From positions 215,514 to 279,513 of the forward strand of contig JADHSM010000002.1 of the NCBI GenBank assembly GCA_016776905.1: 64,000 bases of DNA, written 5' to 3'. Under the pieces are notes generated by a model. It was not told where the DNA came from and did not search any database. It saw only the letters and a program-made list of their open reading frames with translations. A program made the translations under genes and the position numbers. This document shows positions 42,012 to 50,561 of this stretch, one piece after another (the stretch's first letter is position 1; each line of letters opens with the position of its first letter). The stretch comes from Planctomycetota bacterium. Its GTDB lineage: Bacteria; Planctomycetota; UBA8108; UBA1146.

Positions 42012-43157
42012 TCAGAGAATCAACTTTGCCAAGGTGGCACACACCAGTTCCCGAGTCTCTCCATCTGTTTCTTCTCCCGGCGCGATCCGCAAAGTTCCTC
42101 CCGCCTCGAGAGTTCCGAGATGCTGATGAGCCAGAGGAGCACATTGCAACCCTGAACGACACCTCACTCCTATCCGAACATCGAGCTCTGCAGAAAGCTG
42201 ATCCGCAGAGTGCCCCGGCACGTGTATAGCAATGACAGGAGTACGAGGTGCGGTACCGGACTCACCCGGAATCACCACTCCCGGAATTTCTTGGATCATG
42301 TCCCGCCATGCTTGACGAATTTTGACGGCTTTTTGAAAACGCTCAGACACGGGGTGGTCCTCAAAGAAATTCAAAGCCGCATCTAATCCAGCGATACCGG
42401 GCAAGTTCGGTGTTCCTGATTCGAATCTTCCAGGCCCAGAAGCAGGAACAGACGGGTGTTCACTGTCGATACCGTTGCCTCCGATCCATAAAGGCTCAGG
42501 TTCATAATCGTGTGCCAGATAACAGGGGCCGATGCCAGGAGGGCCTCCCAGATGCTTATGCCCCGCCATCGTATAGGCTTTCAAACCCGGACACCGCTCC
42601 ACGGAAAAAGGCACCAACCCTGCGGCCTGTGCTCCATCGACGATCATCGGGATTCCCAATTGGAGGCACCATGCCCCCACTTCTTCGACCGGTTGTAAAA
42701 CTCCGGTGACATTACTGGCATGCTGTACCACAACACCGGCGGCACGGCTCATATCGAGACTCTTTAATTGGGATACATCGATCACGCCATCTTCATCTGT
42801 CGGCAGAAACCGGACGCGGTCATCTCCAAAAGCGCGAACAGCCGGACGCCAGACAGCATTATGTTCCAGTTTCCCCATCCATATTTCGGCTTGCGAATCT
42901 GACCTTTGAGCCAAATCCGCAATCAATGTGGAAAGGGCCAACGTCGATGACGGAAACAATGAGATTCTGTTGGCATCCGATGCCCCCATCAGATGACCGA
43001 GCTTCTCCCGGCAAGAGGCCACGATAGCACTCGCAGACTGGGCTCCTTGATGACCCCCACGACCGACACTTCCCGCCACTTCCAAAGCTTTCAACATGGC
43101 TTCAGAAACCCCGGGGTGTCTGGGATAGGCTGTCGCGGCATGATCGAGATAGATCAA
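42012..43157 (-). CDS. class V aminotransferase, cysteine desulfurase-like
   Basis: A 381-residue PLP enzyme. IYLDHAATAYPRHPG opens the fold, LEHNAVWRP is the substrate histidine region, VDGAQAAG holds the PLP-binding aspartate and the lysine is in MAGHKHLGGPPGIG. The reactive-loop region reads VRCRSGLQCAPLAHQHLGT, keeping the cysteine found in cysteine desulfurases. The N-terminal and C-terminal patterns fit the Csd/SufS-like family. The start is set at TTG 43155-43157 because GAGGAGG lies five bases upstream; the frame extends seven codons further without a ribosome site. No suf or isc genes are near, so the sulfur acceptor is unknown. Confidence 0.87.
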   Translation of the reverse strand: MIYLDHAATAYPRHPGVSEAMLKALEVAGSVGRGGHQGAQSASAIVASCREKLGHLMGASDANRISLFPSSTLALSTLIADLAQRSDSQAEIWMGKLEHNAVWRPAVRAFGDDRVRFLPTDEDGVIDVSQLKSLDMSRAAGVVVQHASNVTGVLQPVEEVGAWCLQLGIPMIVDGAQAAGLVPFSVERCPGLKAYTMAGHKHLGGPPGIGPCYLAHDYEPEPLWIGGNGIDSEHPSVPASGPGRFESGTPNLPGIAGLDAALNFFEDHPVSERFQKAVKIRQAWRDMIQEIPGVVIPGESGTAPRTPVIAIHVPGHSADQLSAELDVRIGVRCRSGLQCAPLAHQHLGTLEAGGTLRIAPGEETDGETRELVCATLAKLIL

Positions 43158-43327
43158 ATGAACCTCCTCGGACAACAATTTGAATCTTTACAGTGAGCCC
43201 AGATTACCTCTGCAAGACTCTCGACTCATCGTAATCCTCTGAAGTGGTGGGTGAAATGGACCGAATCTTTCCTTCTTGCCCCGGGCCTCTGGTGCAGTCA
43301 ACATCCTGACAAGGAAGGTGAACCCTG

Positions 43328-43942
43328 ATGTCTGAATCTCACCGAAGTCTCATCCCTAACGATCTGGATCGTGCGGGTCGATATCACCTGATGACGGCCT
43401 GCGTCGTTCCCAGACCGATCGCCTGGACCTCGACACTCTCCTCTTCCGGAATTTCAAATCTAGCGCCCTTCAGTTTCTTTGGCGGCGTGAGTAGCGATCC
43501 GTGGACCGTCATGCTCAGCGTTGGAAGGCGACGAGATGGATCTCATAAGGATACTTCACAAAATCTGATCGATAATTCCGAAGCTGTGATTCACATTTCG
43601 ACACGAGAGAATGAAAGGGAAATGGTCGCGAGCAGTGCCGGCTTAGATCCAGAAGAGAGTGAAATCGATTTTCTGCAACTCGCAACATTACCTTCGATCG
43701 ATGTCGCCCCTCCTCGAATTGTCACTGCGGCGATCGCCATGGAATCACGCGTTGTTCAGCATCAAGAGATCGGTAATGGCCCCATCGATCTATTTCTATT
43801 AGAAGTGATTCGAGTGCACCTTCGCGAAGATGTCCTCGATAAGGACTTGCCCGATGCTGCGAAAATGGGAGCCGTGGGTCGCCTCGGTGGAACGGGGTAT
43901 TGTGACACCACGGCGACCTATGAAATCGACAGGCCACACTGA
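43328..43942 (+). CDS. flavin reductase-like domain protein
   Basis: A 204-residue FMN-binding split-barrel protein of the DIM6/NTAB flavin reductase family. The conserved start ACVVPRPIAWTSTLSSSGIS is followed by NLAPFSFFGGVSSDPWTVM, KDTSQNLIDNSEAVIHI and late IGNGPIDLFLLEVIRVH. Proteins of this kind reduce or bind FMN and often serve oxygenases or unknown redox reactions. ATG has AAGGTGA upstream. Its stop overlaps the start of a lipoprotein gene by one base. The upstream cysteine-desulfurase-like gene is divergent. Confidence 0.88.
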   Translation: MSESHRSLIPNDLDRAGRYHLMTACVVPRPIAWTSTLSSSGISNLAPFSFFGGVSSDPWTVMLSVGRRRDGSHKDTSQNLIDNSEAVIHISTRENEREMVASSAGLDPEESEIDFLQLATLPSIDVAPPRIVTAAIAMESRVVQHQEIGNGPIDLFLLEVIRVHLREDVLDKDLPDAAKMGAVGRLGGTGYCDTTATYEIDRPH

Positions 43943-44643
43943 TGATCTTTTATCAGAACGGATCCTATTCTTCTCTGATACTGATCTTCATCCTCATGGG
44001 AATGACCGGCTGTCAGAGAGGTGACCAACTTCTCTCACCAGGGTCGATCGATGTAATTCCTATTCCAGATCCCTGCGATCTCGCGCCGGATACGGTCTAT
44101 CCTCCCGGATACCCGAGCACATTTTTAGAGCTTCTACCGGGAGTGCTGATGGTTCCGCTGATCGCCTCACCTCCCATCGGCGTCACCTGTCTCCCAGGCG
44201 GATACATCTGTGAACCTCCCTTGCCGGAAGGGCTCTTTATTAGCGAGACGACCGGTACCATCAATGGCACACCTTATTATGGCAACTCGGTGACACAGCA
44301 TGAGGTCACAGCCTTGTTCCCACTGAACAGTGCCAGTGTCCAACTGACGATTATCGTCCAGCCCGGCATACCCCTCTTCGAATACCCCCTCTCCGAAGTC
44401 ACCCTCGACCCCGATGAGGTTCTGCTGATGAGCCCGCTGATTCTTCCGGGTTCAGGAGAGATCAAATCCTGGGGTGCGTTCGCCCCCGAAGCCCCTCCGG
44501 GATCCATCGATCTAGACGAAGCATCGGGAACCCTCTCCCTGACAGGTCTAGGGAGCTTCAGCCTCCGTATCTATGGCCTCAACTCACAAGGAGAACATTT
44601 TTTCGATATCGAAGTGATTTTGGACGCTGACGACTCCAATTGA
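43942..44643 (+). CDS. lipoprotein with putative Ig-like domain
   Basis: A 233-residue protein with an N-terminal signal and a lipobox-type MGMTGC, so lipid anchoring is likely. Near residue 90 the phrase LPEGLFISETTGTINGTPYY is the typical end of a putative-Ig (He_PIG) domain, which occurs in bacterial adhesins. The C-terminal part, ending in DADDSN, is beta-rich. The protein is otherwise unrecognised. The start overlaps the flavin reductase stop by one base. The base composition matches the neighbours. A surface or periplasmic role is likely, but the ligand is unknown. Confidence 0.75.
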   Translation: MIFYQNGSYSSLILIFILMGMTGCQRGDQLLSPGSIDVIPIPDPCDLAPDTVYPPGYPSTFLELLPGVLMVPLIASPPIGVTCLPGGYICEPPLPEGLFISETTGTINGTPYYGNSVTQHEVTALFPLNSASVQLTIIVQPGIPLFEYPLSEVTLDPDEVLLMSPLILPGSGEIKSWGAFAPEAPPGSIDLDEASGTLSLTGLGSFSLRIYGLNSQGEHFFDIEVILDADDSN

Positions 44644-44716
44644 ATTTTCTCTCCTTCGGGAAGCATGGCGTCCCGCTCCAGATCGGTCTAACATCACCCA
44701 CTGATAAGGAGGACAG

Positions 44717-45550
44717 ATGTCGGTTCATTTACTTGCCATATTCTTCATGCTCTCATCTTCACCAACGGTAGCCATCGAGGACGATCCCGTCACCGACAGA
44801 GCGGTCCGCCCTCTGACCTCAATCCTCGTCTTCAGCAAAACTGCCGGATTCCGCCATGGCAGCATCGAACCGGGTCAAGCTGCATTTCGAGGCTTGGGTA
44901 AAAAATATGGATTTGCTGTTGAGGTCACCGAAGATGCGACTCAGTTTTCTGAGGCCCAGCTCAGAAAACATCAAGTGATCGTCTTCCTCAACAGCACCCA
45001 AGATCTGCTCGATGGTAATCAACAGAAGGGCTTTGAGGGTTACCTCCGGTCTGGTGGCGGCTATGTCGGTATTCACGCCGCAAGTGATGCCGAGTACGAC
45101 TGGCCCTTTTATGCGGATGTGGTCGGAGCCTACTTCGTCGATCACCCAGCGATCCAATCGGCAAAGATCAACATCACCGATCACGATCACCCCGCGACTT
45201 CATTCTTACCAAAAGTTTGGGAACGAACCGATGAGTGGTTCAACTACAATCGGGTTCCCCAACATGTCCAAGTTTTGGCTTGGCTTGATACCGACAGCTA
45301 CCAAGGTTCTTCGATGCCAGGGAAGCATCCTGCCGTCTGGTGTCACCATGTTGACCTTGGGCGCGCTTTTTATACCGCTGGCGGCCACACCTACACTTCT
45401 TTTCAAGAACCCCATTTCCTTCAACATCTCGCAGGGGCTATCTACTGGGCTGCCGGCCATGACGATTGGAAAGCGCCCACCGCTGACAAAAAAGAAACGA
45501 AGAAAAAAACCTCCCCAGAGAAAACCGAAAAGACCGGAGACTCCCGATGA
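44717..45550 (+). CDS. ThuA domain protein (trehalose-utilisation family)
   Basis: A 277-residue protein with a short N-terminal signal (LLAIFFMLSSSPTVAI). The body is a ThuA domain, a class I amidotransferase-like fold: ILVFSKTAGFRHGSIEPG, VIVFLNSTQDLLD, GGGYVGIHAASDAEYDW, VVGAYFVDHPA and VWCHHVDLGRAFYTAGGH. Such proteins are abundant in Planctomycetota and are tied to carbohydrate breakdown, but the reaction is not settled. The C-terminus is Lys/Glu-rich and probably disordered. ATG has AAGGAGG upstream. The stop overlaps the aldehyde dehydrogenase start (ATGA). Confidence 0.9.
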   Translation: MSVHLLAIFFMLSSSPTVAIEDDPVTDRAVRPLTSILVFSKTAGFRHGSIEPGQAAFRGLGKKYGFAVEVTEDATQFSEAQLRKHQVIVFLNSTQDLLDGNQQKGFEGYLRSGGGYVGIHAASDAEYDWPFYADVVGAYFVDHPAIQSAKINITDHDHPATSFLPKVWERTDEWFNYNRVPQHVQVLAWLDTDSYQGSSMPGKHPAVWCHHVDLGRAFYTAGGHTYTSFQEPHFLQHLAGAIYWAAGHDDWKAPTADKKETKKKTSPEKTEKTGDSR

Positions 45551-46929
45551 ACCGTATCGAAGATCACACCCTCATCTCTCTGAATCCAGCCACCGGTGAA
45601 GAGGTCGGCCGCTTGCCGATCACTCCCGTAGATCAGATTCCGGCCATCGTCGAACGCGCTCGCAAAGCTCAGGTCGGCTGGGCCCAAATGTCTCTCCAAG
45701 ATCGTGCGGATGCCATCCGCCCCTTCGGCCCAGCACTGGCGGCAGCCGCCGAGGAGGTGGGCACCCTATTGACGAGAGAGATGGGTAAACCTTTACCCCA
45801 AGGCATCGGCGAGGCGCGCGGCTGTGGAGAATCTATCGACCGCACCCTCGATGGCATGATCGCAGCCCTCACTCCGGAACCGATGGAGGATGCCAACATC
45901 TCTTCGACGATGGTCTTCGATCCTCTCGGGGTCTGTGCCGGCATCACGCCGTGGAACTTTCCAATGTCGATGCCTCACTGGACCGTCATGCCTGCTCTCA
46001 TGGCGGGCAACAGCGTCATCCTCAAGCCTTCTGAGAAAACTCCCCTTGTCGCCCAGGCCTATGCCGACCTGCTGATGTCCTTTCTCCCAGAAGACGTTCT
46101 GCAAGTGATGCATGGAGATGGAGAACAGGGGAAAGCTCTGGTGGATGCGGATGTGAATCTCATCGCCTTCACTGGCTCGCGAGCCACGGGTGCTCACATC
46201 CTCGAGAGTGCCGGCAGCAGTCTGAAGCGAGTCATCCTCGAACTCGGCGGCAAGGATCCGCTGATCGTTCTCGATGACGCCGACATCGAAGCCGCCGCCC
46301 AGTTCGCTGCGGCCAACTCTTTCCGCAATGCCGGTCAAGTGTGTGTCAGCACCGAGCGTATCTACGTGCAATCGCAGGTCGCCGATGCTTTCCGTGATCG
46401 CCTCGTAGAACTCGCCAAAGAGGTCAAAGTCGGAGACGGCTGCGATGAAGGCATCGAAGTCGGACCCATGATCGACGGCGGCCAAAAAGCTCACGTTGAA
46501 AAGCAACTGGCCGGCGCGGTCTCCGATGGTGCTCAAGTCGCTTTCAAAAGCGAGGACCTCGGGGGGAACTACCATCCGCTGACGGTCCTCGATGGCTGTC
46601 AGGAAGAGATGGAAATCATCCGCGAAGAAACCTTCGGTCCCATCGCTTGTCTCATGCAGGTGGAGGATGACGCAGAAGCAGTCGTCCGCGCCAACAACAC
46701 CCCCTACGGCCTCGGCGCTTCCATCTTCGGCAGCTCCGAGCGCGCCCATCAGATCGCACGACAGATGACCGCCGGCATGGTCGGTATCAACAAAGGCTGC
46801 GGTGGTGCCAGCGGCACTCCCTGGGTTGGCGCGAGACAGTCTGGCTATGGCTTCCACTCCGGCCGCGACGGCCACCGCCAGTTCGCGCAACTGCGGGTGA
46901 TCAGCGAAATGCAGCCGGAAGCACCGTAA
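45547..46929 (+). CDS. NAD(P)-dependent aldehyde dehydrogenase (succinate-semialdehyde type)
   Basis: A 460-residue aldehyde dehydrogenase. The coenzyme region has ITPWNFPMSMPHW and ILKPSEKTPLVAQAY. FTGSRATGAHI precedes the general base glutamate in LELGGKDPLIVLDD. The catalytic cysteine lies in FRNAGQVCVSTERI. EIIREETFGPIA and the C-terminal SGYGFHSGRDGHRQF are typical. The closest type appears to be the succinate-semialdehyde dehydrogenase group, but the substrate is not certain. It is coupled by a four-base overlap to the ThuA gene and ends at a strong terminator. It is cytoplasmic, with no signal. Confidence 0.93.
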   Translation: MNRIEDHTLISLNPATGEEVGRLPITPVDQIPAIVERARKAQVGWAQMSLQDRADAIRPFGPALAAAAEEVGTLLTREMGKPLPQGIGEARGCGESIDRTLDGMIAALTPEPMEDANISSTMVFDPLGVCAGITPWNFPMSMPHWTVMPALMAGNSVILKPSEKTPLVAQAYADLLMSFLPEDVLQVMHGDGEQGKALVDADVNLIAFTGSRATGAHILESAGSSLKRVILELGGKDPLIVLDDADIEAAAQFAAANSFRNAGQVCVSTERIYVQSQVADAFRDRLVELAKEVKVGDGCDEGIEVGPMIDGGQKAHVEKQLAGAVSDGAQVAFKSEDLGGNYHPLTVLDGCQEEMEIIREETFGPIACLMQVEDDAEAVVRANNTPYGLGASIFGSSERAHQIARQMTAGMVGINKGCGGASGTPWVGARQSGYGFHSGRDGHRQFAQLRVISEMQPEAP

Positions 46930-46946
46930 ATCCAGAGGATCAAATT

Positions 46947-46984
46947 TGAAAACGGGTCGAAGCTCAGGCTTCGACCCGTTTTCA
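46947..46984. terminator. strong bidirectional terminator
   Basis: A perfect 17-base stem, 46947-46963 against 46968-46984, with a TCAG loop. Runs of T in the 3' arm on the plus strand and on the minus strand would serve both the aldehyde dehydrogenase gene (+) and the VWA gene (-). Confidence 0.9.
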
Positions 46985-47013
46985 ATTCAACATTCTTTTG
47001 AGTCGTCCTGCCA

Positions 47014-47688
47014 TCAATTGACCATGCGGAACTCACCGAAGTTGTGCTGCGCGATATTTTCAAACAACCAGAGAGCATCATCGTAGGGCTCACCGATAAA
47101 CAAGGTATCGATCGATACCTGTTCCCAGTTCGCAGCCATGATGTTGGCCAAGGCTTCCTCATTCGCTTCCGGACCAAAATTCCCGCACCCTTGTGCTCCA
47201 TCCCCAAGGAGTATCAACCTTCGGTTCGCTGTCGGCACCAGTGTTGTTCCTAGAATATTGAGCCCTTGAATCGTCCCCACATCGATACAGGTGCCGCCCG
47301 CCGGTTCGAGACCCATGACCCATGCGGATCCGGCCACCTTGTGAGGAGGCGTCGCTTTCACCATGGCGATATTGAACTGATAAAGATTGTTACTGAAGGC
47401 CACGATGCCGAACTCAGCATCTGAAGAGAGACTCATCAGGGCTTGGTTCAGTTCCTCTTGAGCCGTCTCCATCTTTTCGTATCCACCCATCGATCCACTG
47501 ACATCGATGACGAACATGAAGGCATCCCCCTCATATTCTCCTCCAAAGAATTCTATGGTTTCAGGAAAATCTTCGGAATCTTCTTTTGCTCCGGATCCTC
47601 CCGAGGGCATATCCAAAGGTCGGCGAAGAGGCGTATCTGCGGCCATCAGTAGAAAGCTAGCCCCGATCAAAAATGCTGCGCGAATCAT
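47014..47688 (-). CDS. von Willebrand factor type A domain protein
   Basis: A 224-residue exported protein with a signal (AAFLIGASFLLMAAD) and a von Willebrand A domain. The metal-ion-dependent adhesion site is complete in FMFVIDVSGSMGGYEKME (DxSxS), GGTCIDVG and LILLGDGAQG. The region before the domain is Pro/Gly/Ser-rich. It probably binds protein partners at the cell surface or in the periplasm. No operon partner is visible. It converges with the aldehyde dehydrogenase gene across a terminator. Confidence 0.87.
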   Translation of the reverse strand: MIRAAFLIGASFLLMAADTPLRRPLDMPSGGSGAKEDSEDFPETIEFFGGEYEGDAFMFVIDVSGSMGGYEKMETAQEELNQALMSLSSDAEFGIVAFSNNLYQFNIAMVKATPPHKVAGSAWVMGLEPAGGTCIDVGTIQGLNILGTTLVPTANRRLILLGDGAQGCGNFGPEANEEALANIMAANWEQVSIDTLFIGEPYDDALWLFENIAQHNFGEFRMVN

Positions 47689-48088
47689 CGATCCCCATTT
47701 CCCACCTCCTCAAGCAGGTTCCTAGGTTGTGAATAGGTGGATGACCTGCAAAAACAGGAACAACAACCTCACTGTGTTTAGGCGGTGGTGATCAAGAAGG
47801 CGGGAGTGCATTCTTCAGGGCGGATAGAGGCACTCAATCCTGACTATATTTTCTATCGGCCGGTGGCTCGGCTTTCCGCAGAGGAATCTTAAAAAGCGGG
47901 AAAACTAATTCTATGCACTCGAAAACTAATCCCAAGATCGGACTCTAGGATAGACCGGAGCCCTTTACAGGGTTTTATATATCAATTGAACGACGGGAGG
48001 AGACCGCATCTGAGTGAGGGCCATCCAAGAGTCGGTCATGATTGCGAAATAGACCCGAGTGTTGTTACGGATGGCGAGTGGAAGACTC
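47689..48088. other. 400-base intergenic region with no clear gene
   Basis: This region separates the VWA gene start from the end of the AlkD-like gene, both on the minus strand, so the VWA promoter should lie here. The sequence contains a short minus-strand open frame ending at 47965 that overlaps the AlkD-like gene and has no recognisable match. It might be a decayed fragment. No RNA structure or repeat was found beyond a doubled GAAAACTAAT at about 47900. Confidence 0.45.
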
Positions 48089-48790
48089 TTAAACTCCGAG
48101 TTTCTTTCGGATGTAGTCGCTGGTGAGATGCTTGACCACATCAAAGGGCTCACAGTTGCCGCTATCGGTGACAAACTCGATGGGGCCTATTTGGCGAGCG
48201 ACTTTCAATGCAGCGGCGTTGAGTTCCGCATTTCTTTTGCCGATTCCCAGCAGTGCCCCCCCCATCGACCCCTGTACCAATAGTGGTTCGCCTTCAAAGG
48301 ACTCTTCGATGCACTCCACATGTTCAAGGAAAAATGCGGTATCCGGTGCGCTCTTCTTTTTCGATTTCGACAGCTCATAAAGCAGTCCATAGGCACAACT
48401 TCTTCGGAGAGGATCTTTACTTTTCACCCATTCGGCCGCCAGATCGACAACAAAAGGCGTCTTCACCACAGGTGTCCCACAAGAAGAGAACACATGGGCA
48501 AGGTGACCCTGATTCAATTTCTCCACTTGCTGTTCCACCTGCTCACGAGTGATCTCTTTGGGATCATCTATCAAAAGTGAAATGATCTTTGCGTCGTAGT
48601 AATCACTCTCCCAGAGTTTTCGGGCCAAGCGATGATCTTTGCCGACCTGTTTGGCCAACTTACGTAAAACCGTGAGACCGATGCCGAAACTCTTCAGTTT
48701 CCCAGGCTTCGATGTCTTGGCCTTCCATTTATGAACACCCACTTCATTTTGATGTTCGCGAAGCAGATCCATGACCTCTTTAGTGTTCAT
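48089..48790 (-). CDS. DNA alkylation repair (AlkD-like) HEAT protein
   Basis: A 233-residue all-helical protein of the DNA alkylation repair family, HEAT-repeat glycosylases that remove bulky or charged alkylated bases. The N-terminal motif for this family, SFGIGLTVLRKLAKQVGKDH, is followed by LARKLWESDYYDAKIISLLI and CAYGLLYELSKSKKKSAPD. AlkD uses two aromatic residues and an Asp; from the sequence alone I cannot place the Asp with confidence. ATG has AAGGAG nine bases upstream. It sits next to an AT-rich methyltransferase/nuclease pair, but its own base composition matches the chromosome. Confidence 0.8.
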   Translation of the reverse strand: MNTKEVMDLLREHQNEVGVHKWKAKTSKPGKLKSFGIGLTVLRKLAKQVGKDHRLARKLWESDYYDAKIISLLIDDPKEITREQVEQQVEKLNQGHLAHVFSSCGTPVVKTPFVVDLAAEWVKSKDPLRRSCAYGLLYELSKSKKKSAPDTAFFLEHVECIEESFEGEPLLVQGSMGGALLGIGKRNAELNAAALKVARQIGPIEFVTDSGNCEPFDVVKHLTSDYIRKKLGV

Positions 48791-48923
48791 ACGTCATGAC
48801 TCCTTGCCGACTTCAACTTGTTCAAGTAACCCACTGATCTAGATAAATTTGAGGAAAGTGGCGACAAGTAAGCGAAATCGACATCTATCCATCGTGGTAT
48901 AGAGATCACATCAATGAATGTAC

Positions 48924-49526
48924 TCAAGAGATACAATTTTCTATTTTTTGAAGCAGTAAATTACTCCACTTGGTTTCGTGGTCAGCGCTACTTTGGACAG
49001 AAGTCCAATATTCACGCAATTCTAGACCATCGATTTCCTGAATCAAATCCATGCATAATGTATGGTCCATATCACAGAAGAATCTACCATTCGACTCTCT
49101 CTCCCCAGTCCCGAATTTAAAAGACAGGTAAAATACTCCCTTATTTTTCAGGTATCGACTGAGGTGCTGAATAGTCCCGGGGATGAGATCTCGACTTAAA
49201 TGCAACAAAGAAGCACATGCCCAGACACCATCGAATAACTTTTCCGAATGAAAGTCTTTAAATTCGCCGACCCAAATCTCCATGCCAGAATTCCGAGACG
49301 CCACTTCTACCATTTTGGAAGAGGCATCAAACGAAGACACCTCAAAGCCTTGGTTAAGAAAAAAAATACTATCTCTTCCCGAACCACAACCAGCGTCCAC
49401 GATGCTTCCATTCTTAGAAATCATTGGAATGAATTTAGAGTAGGCGTGCCTCATATCCTCTCGAATAGTATTCAATGAGTACTCTGAAGCATTATCTTCA
49501 TAGAATCGAATCGTTGATGAATGCAT
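48924..49526 (-). CDS. class I SAM-dependent methyltransferase of AT-rich pair
   Basis: A 200-residue Rossmann-fold methyltransferase. Motif I is VDAGCGSGRDSIFFL (near residue 43), then SSFDASSKMVEVAS, and FDGVWACASLLHL. Late SFKFGTGERESNGR suggests a small-molecule or tRNA-type family rather than a DNA methylase: the NPPY- or PCQ-type motif of DNA methyltransferases is absent. It starts two bases after the stop of the HNH nuclease gene, with GGAGG inside that gene's end, so the two are tightly coupled. Base composition is lower in GC than the flanking genes. Its substrate is unknown. Confidence 0.85.
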   Translation of the reverse strand: MHSSTIRFYEDNASEYSLNTIREDMRHAYSKFIPMISKNGSIVDAGCGSGRDSIFFLNQGFEVSSFDASSKMVEVASRNSGMEIWVGEFKDFHSEKLFDGVWACASLLHLSRDLIPGTIQHLSRYLKNKGVFYLSFKFGTGERESNGRFFCDMDHTLCMDLIQEIDGLELREYWTSVQSSADHETKWSNLLLQKIENCIS

Positions 49527-49528
49527 CT

Positions 49529-50530
49529 TTATAAAACCTCCACTTCATCCACTGTCCATGGATTGGGGTTCATATAATCTAAGGCCGTTTTATACACTTC
49601 ATTTATAAATATTTCACGATCGGCAGAGTGAGGGCCTGACAAATTCATTAATGTTTCTCTTAATGGCTTATGACTTTTAATAAGAGCTTCATTCCTATGA
49701 TGTAGTCGCTTTAAGTATTTACGAGCGGGGATCCGCTCAAATTTCCCTGACGATCCTCGATTACAATCCTTGCACGCCAAAACCAAATTCCACAAGAGAT
49801 CGAGATTTATATCGAAGCCCCTCTTCATCAACACCCAAGGGAAAAAATGGTCGACCTCTGAATGAGCGCTGCCTTCTCCAAGCACCTGAATTGGAGTACG
49901 GCAGTAAAAACACCTTCCCATTTGATACCCATCAAGGGCAGATCTCGCTGAAGTCAAATTCACTCTTCTTAATCTCGTCTGAATAAATAGTTCTTGCTTT
50001 TCATTATTGTAGTCAACATTCAATAGTCGAGACGGCAATTTCAACGCCCATGCTGCCTCAACGAGCCTCCATCTGGCCTCTACTTCTTCTAATAAGTTTG
50101 ACTTCTGAATAGAACTTGCAAGAACATAAAACTCGTCGGTTAACACCAACTTCCCTTTTATCTTTCTTTGATCATCGAAAAACTGCGTTTGAACATTTCC
50201 AGAATCTACGTAGTGGAATGCTCCAATGACATTTTTAAAACCAAGATGAAGAGCTCTATCAAGAAGGTGTTCGTCGTCAACTTCTCCTTGATTGTATGCT
50301 CGACACGCATTTAAAAATTGACTGTTTGCATTAGTAGACTGGGTATCACAAATTCCTATATGCCTTGTAATCTCCTTCGAAAATGGAAGAGCAAGTTCCT
50401 CCATGGAAACTTCACCCTGAGTATCTGCTGAGATCTTTAACAAGGCCCTTGCTAACGCGAATTTATAACTAGCTGTATTTCTTCCGTAGAGGACAATCCT
50501 GCGCCAATCTTTTTCATACTCGATCGACAT
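49529..50530 (-). CDS. HNH endonuclease domain protein of AT-rich pair
   Basis: A 333-residue protein. The N-terminal 200 residues are unrecognised, helical and begin with WRRIVLYGRNTASYKFALAR. The C-terminal part is a complete zinc-bound HNH domain: CFYC (207-210), the catalytic pair in EVDHFFPW (Asp227, His228), Asn248 in LWNLVLACKDCNRGS, and a second CxxC (253-256). HNH enzymes cut nucleic acids; the N-terminal part may be a sensing or DNA-binding region. It lies directly upstream of a methyltransferase gene and is visibly AT-rich. A defence or toxin role is inferred only from this pairing. No helicase or other partner lies in the window. Confidence 0.85.
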   Translation of the reverse strand: MSIEYEKDWRRIVLYGRNTASYKFALARALLKISADTQGEVSMEELALPFSKEITRHIGICDTQSTNANSQFLNACRAYNQGEVDDEHLLDRALHLGFKNVIGAFHYVDSGNVQTQFFDDQRKIKGKLVLTDEFYVLASSIQKSNLLEEVEARWRLVEAAWALKLPSRLLNVDYNNEKQELFIQTRLRRVNLTSARSALDGYQMGRCFYCRTPIQVLGEGSAHSEVDHFFPWVLMKRGFDINLDLLWNLVLACKDCNRGSSGKFERIPARKYLKRLHHRNEALIKSHKPLRETLMNLSGPHSADREIFINEVYKTALDYMNPNPWTVDEVEVL

Positions 50531-50561
50531 TACGACCTCTTTTTCCGCAGAAAATCGCGCT

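Noticed and set aside
45793..46890. A 365-codon open frame on the minus strand inside the aldehyde dehydrogenase gene
   Set aside because: It is antisense to a complete, motif-rich enzyme, has no recognisable domain and is explained by the codon bias of the sense gene in GC-rich DNA.
48924..50530. Classical type II restriction-modification system
   Set aside because: The methyltransferase lacks DNA methylase target motifs, so the pair is reported only as a candidate module of unknown mechanism.
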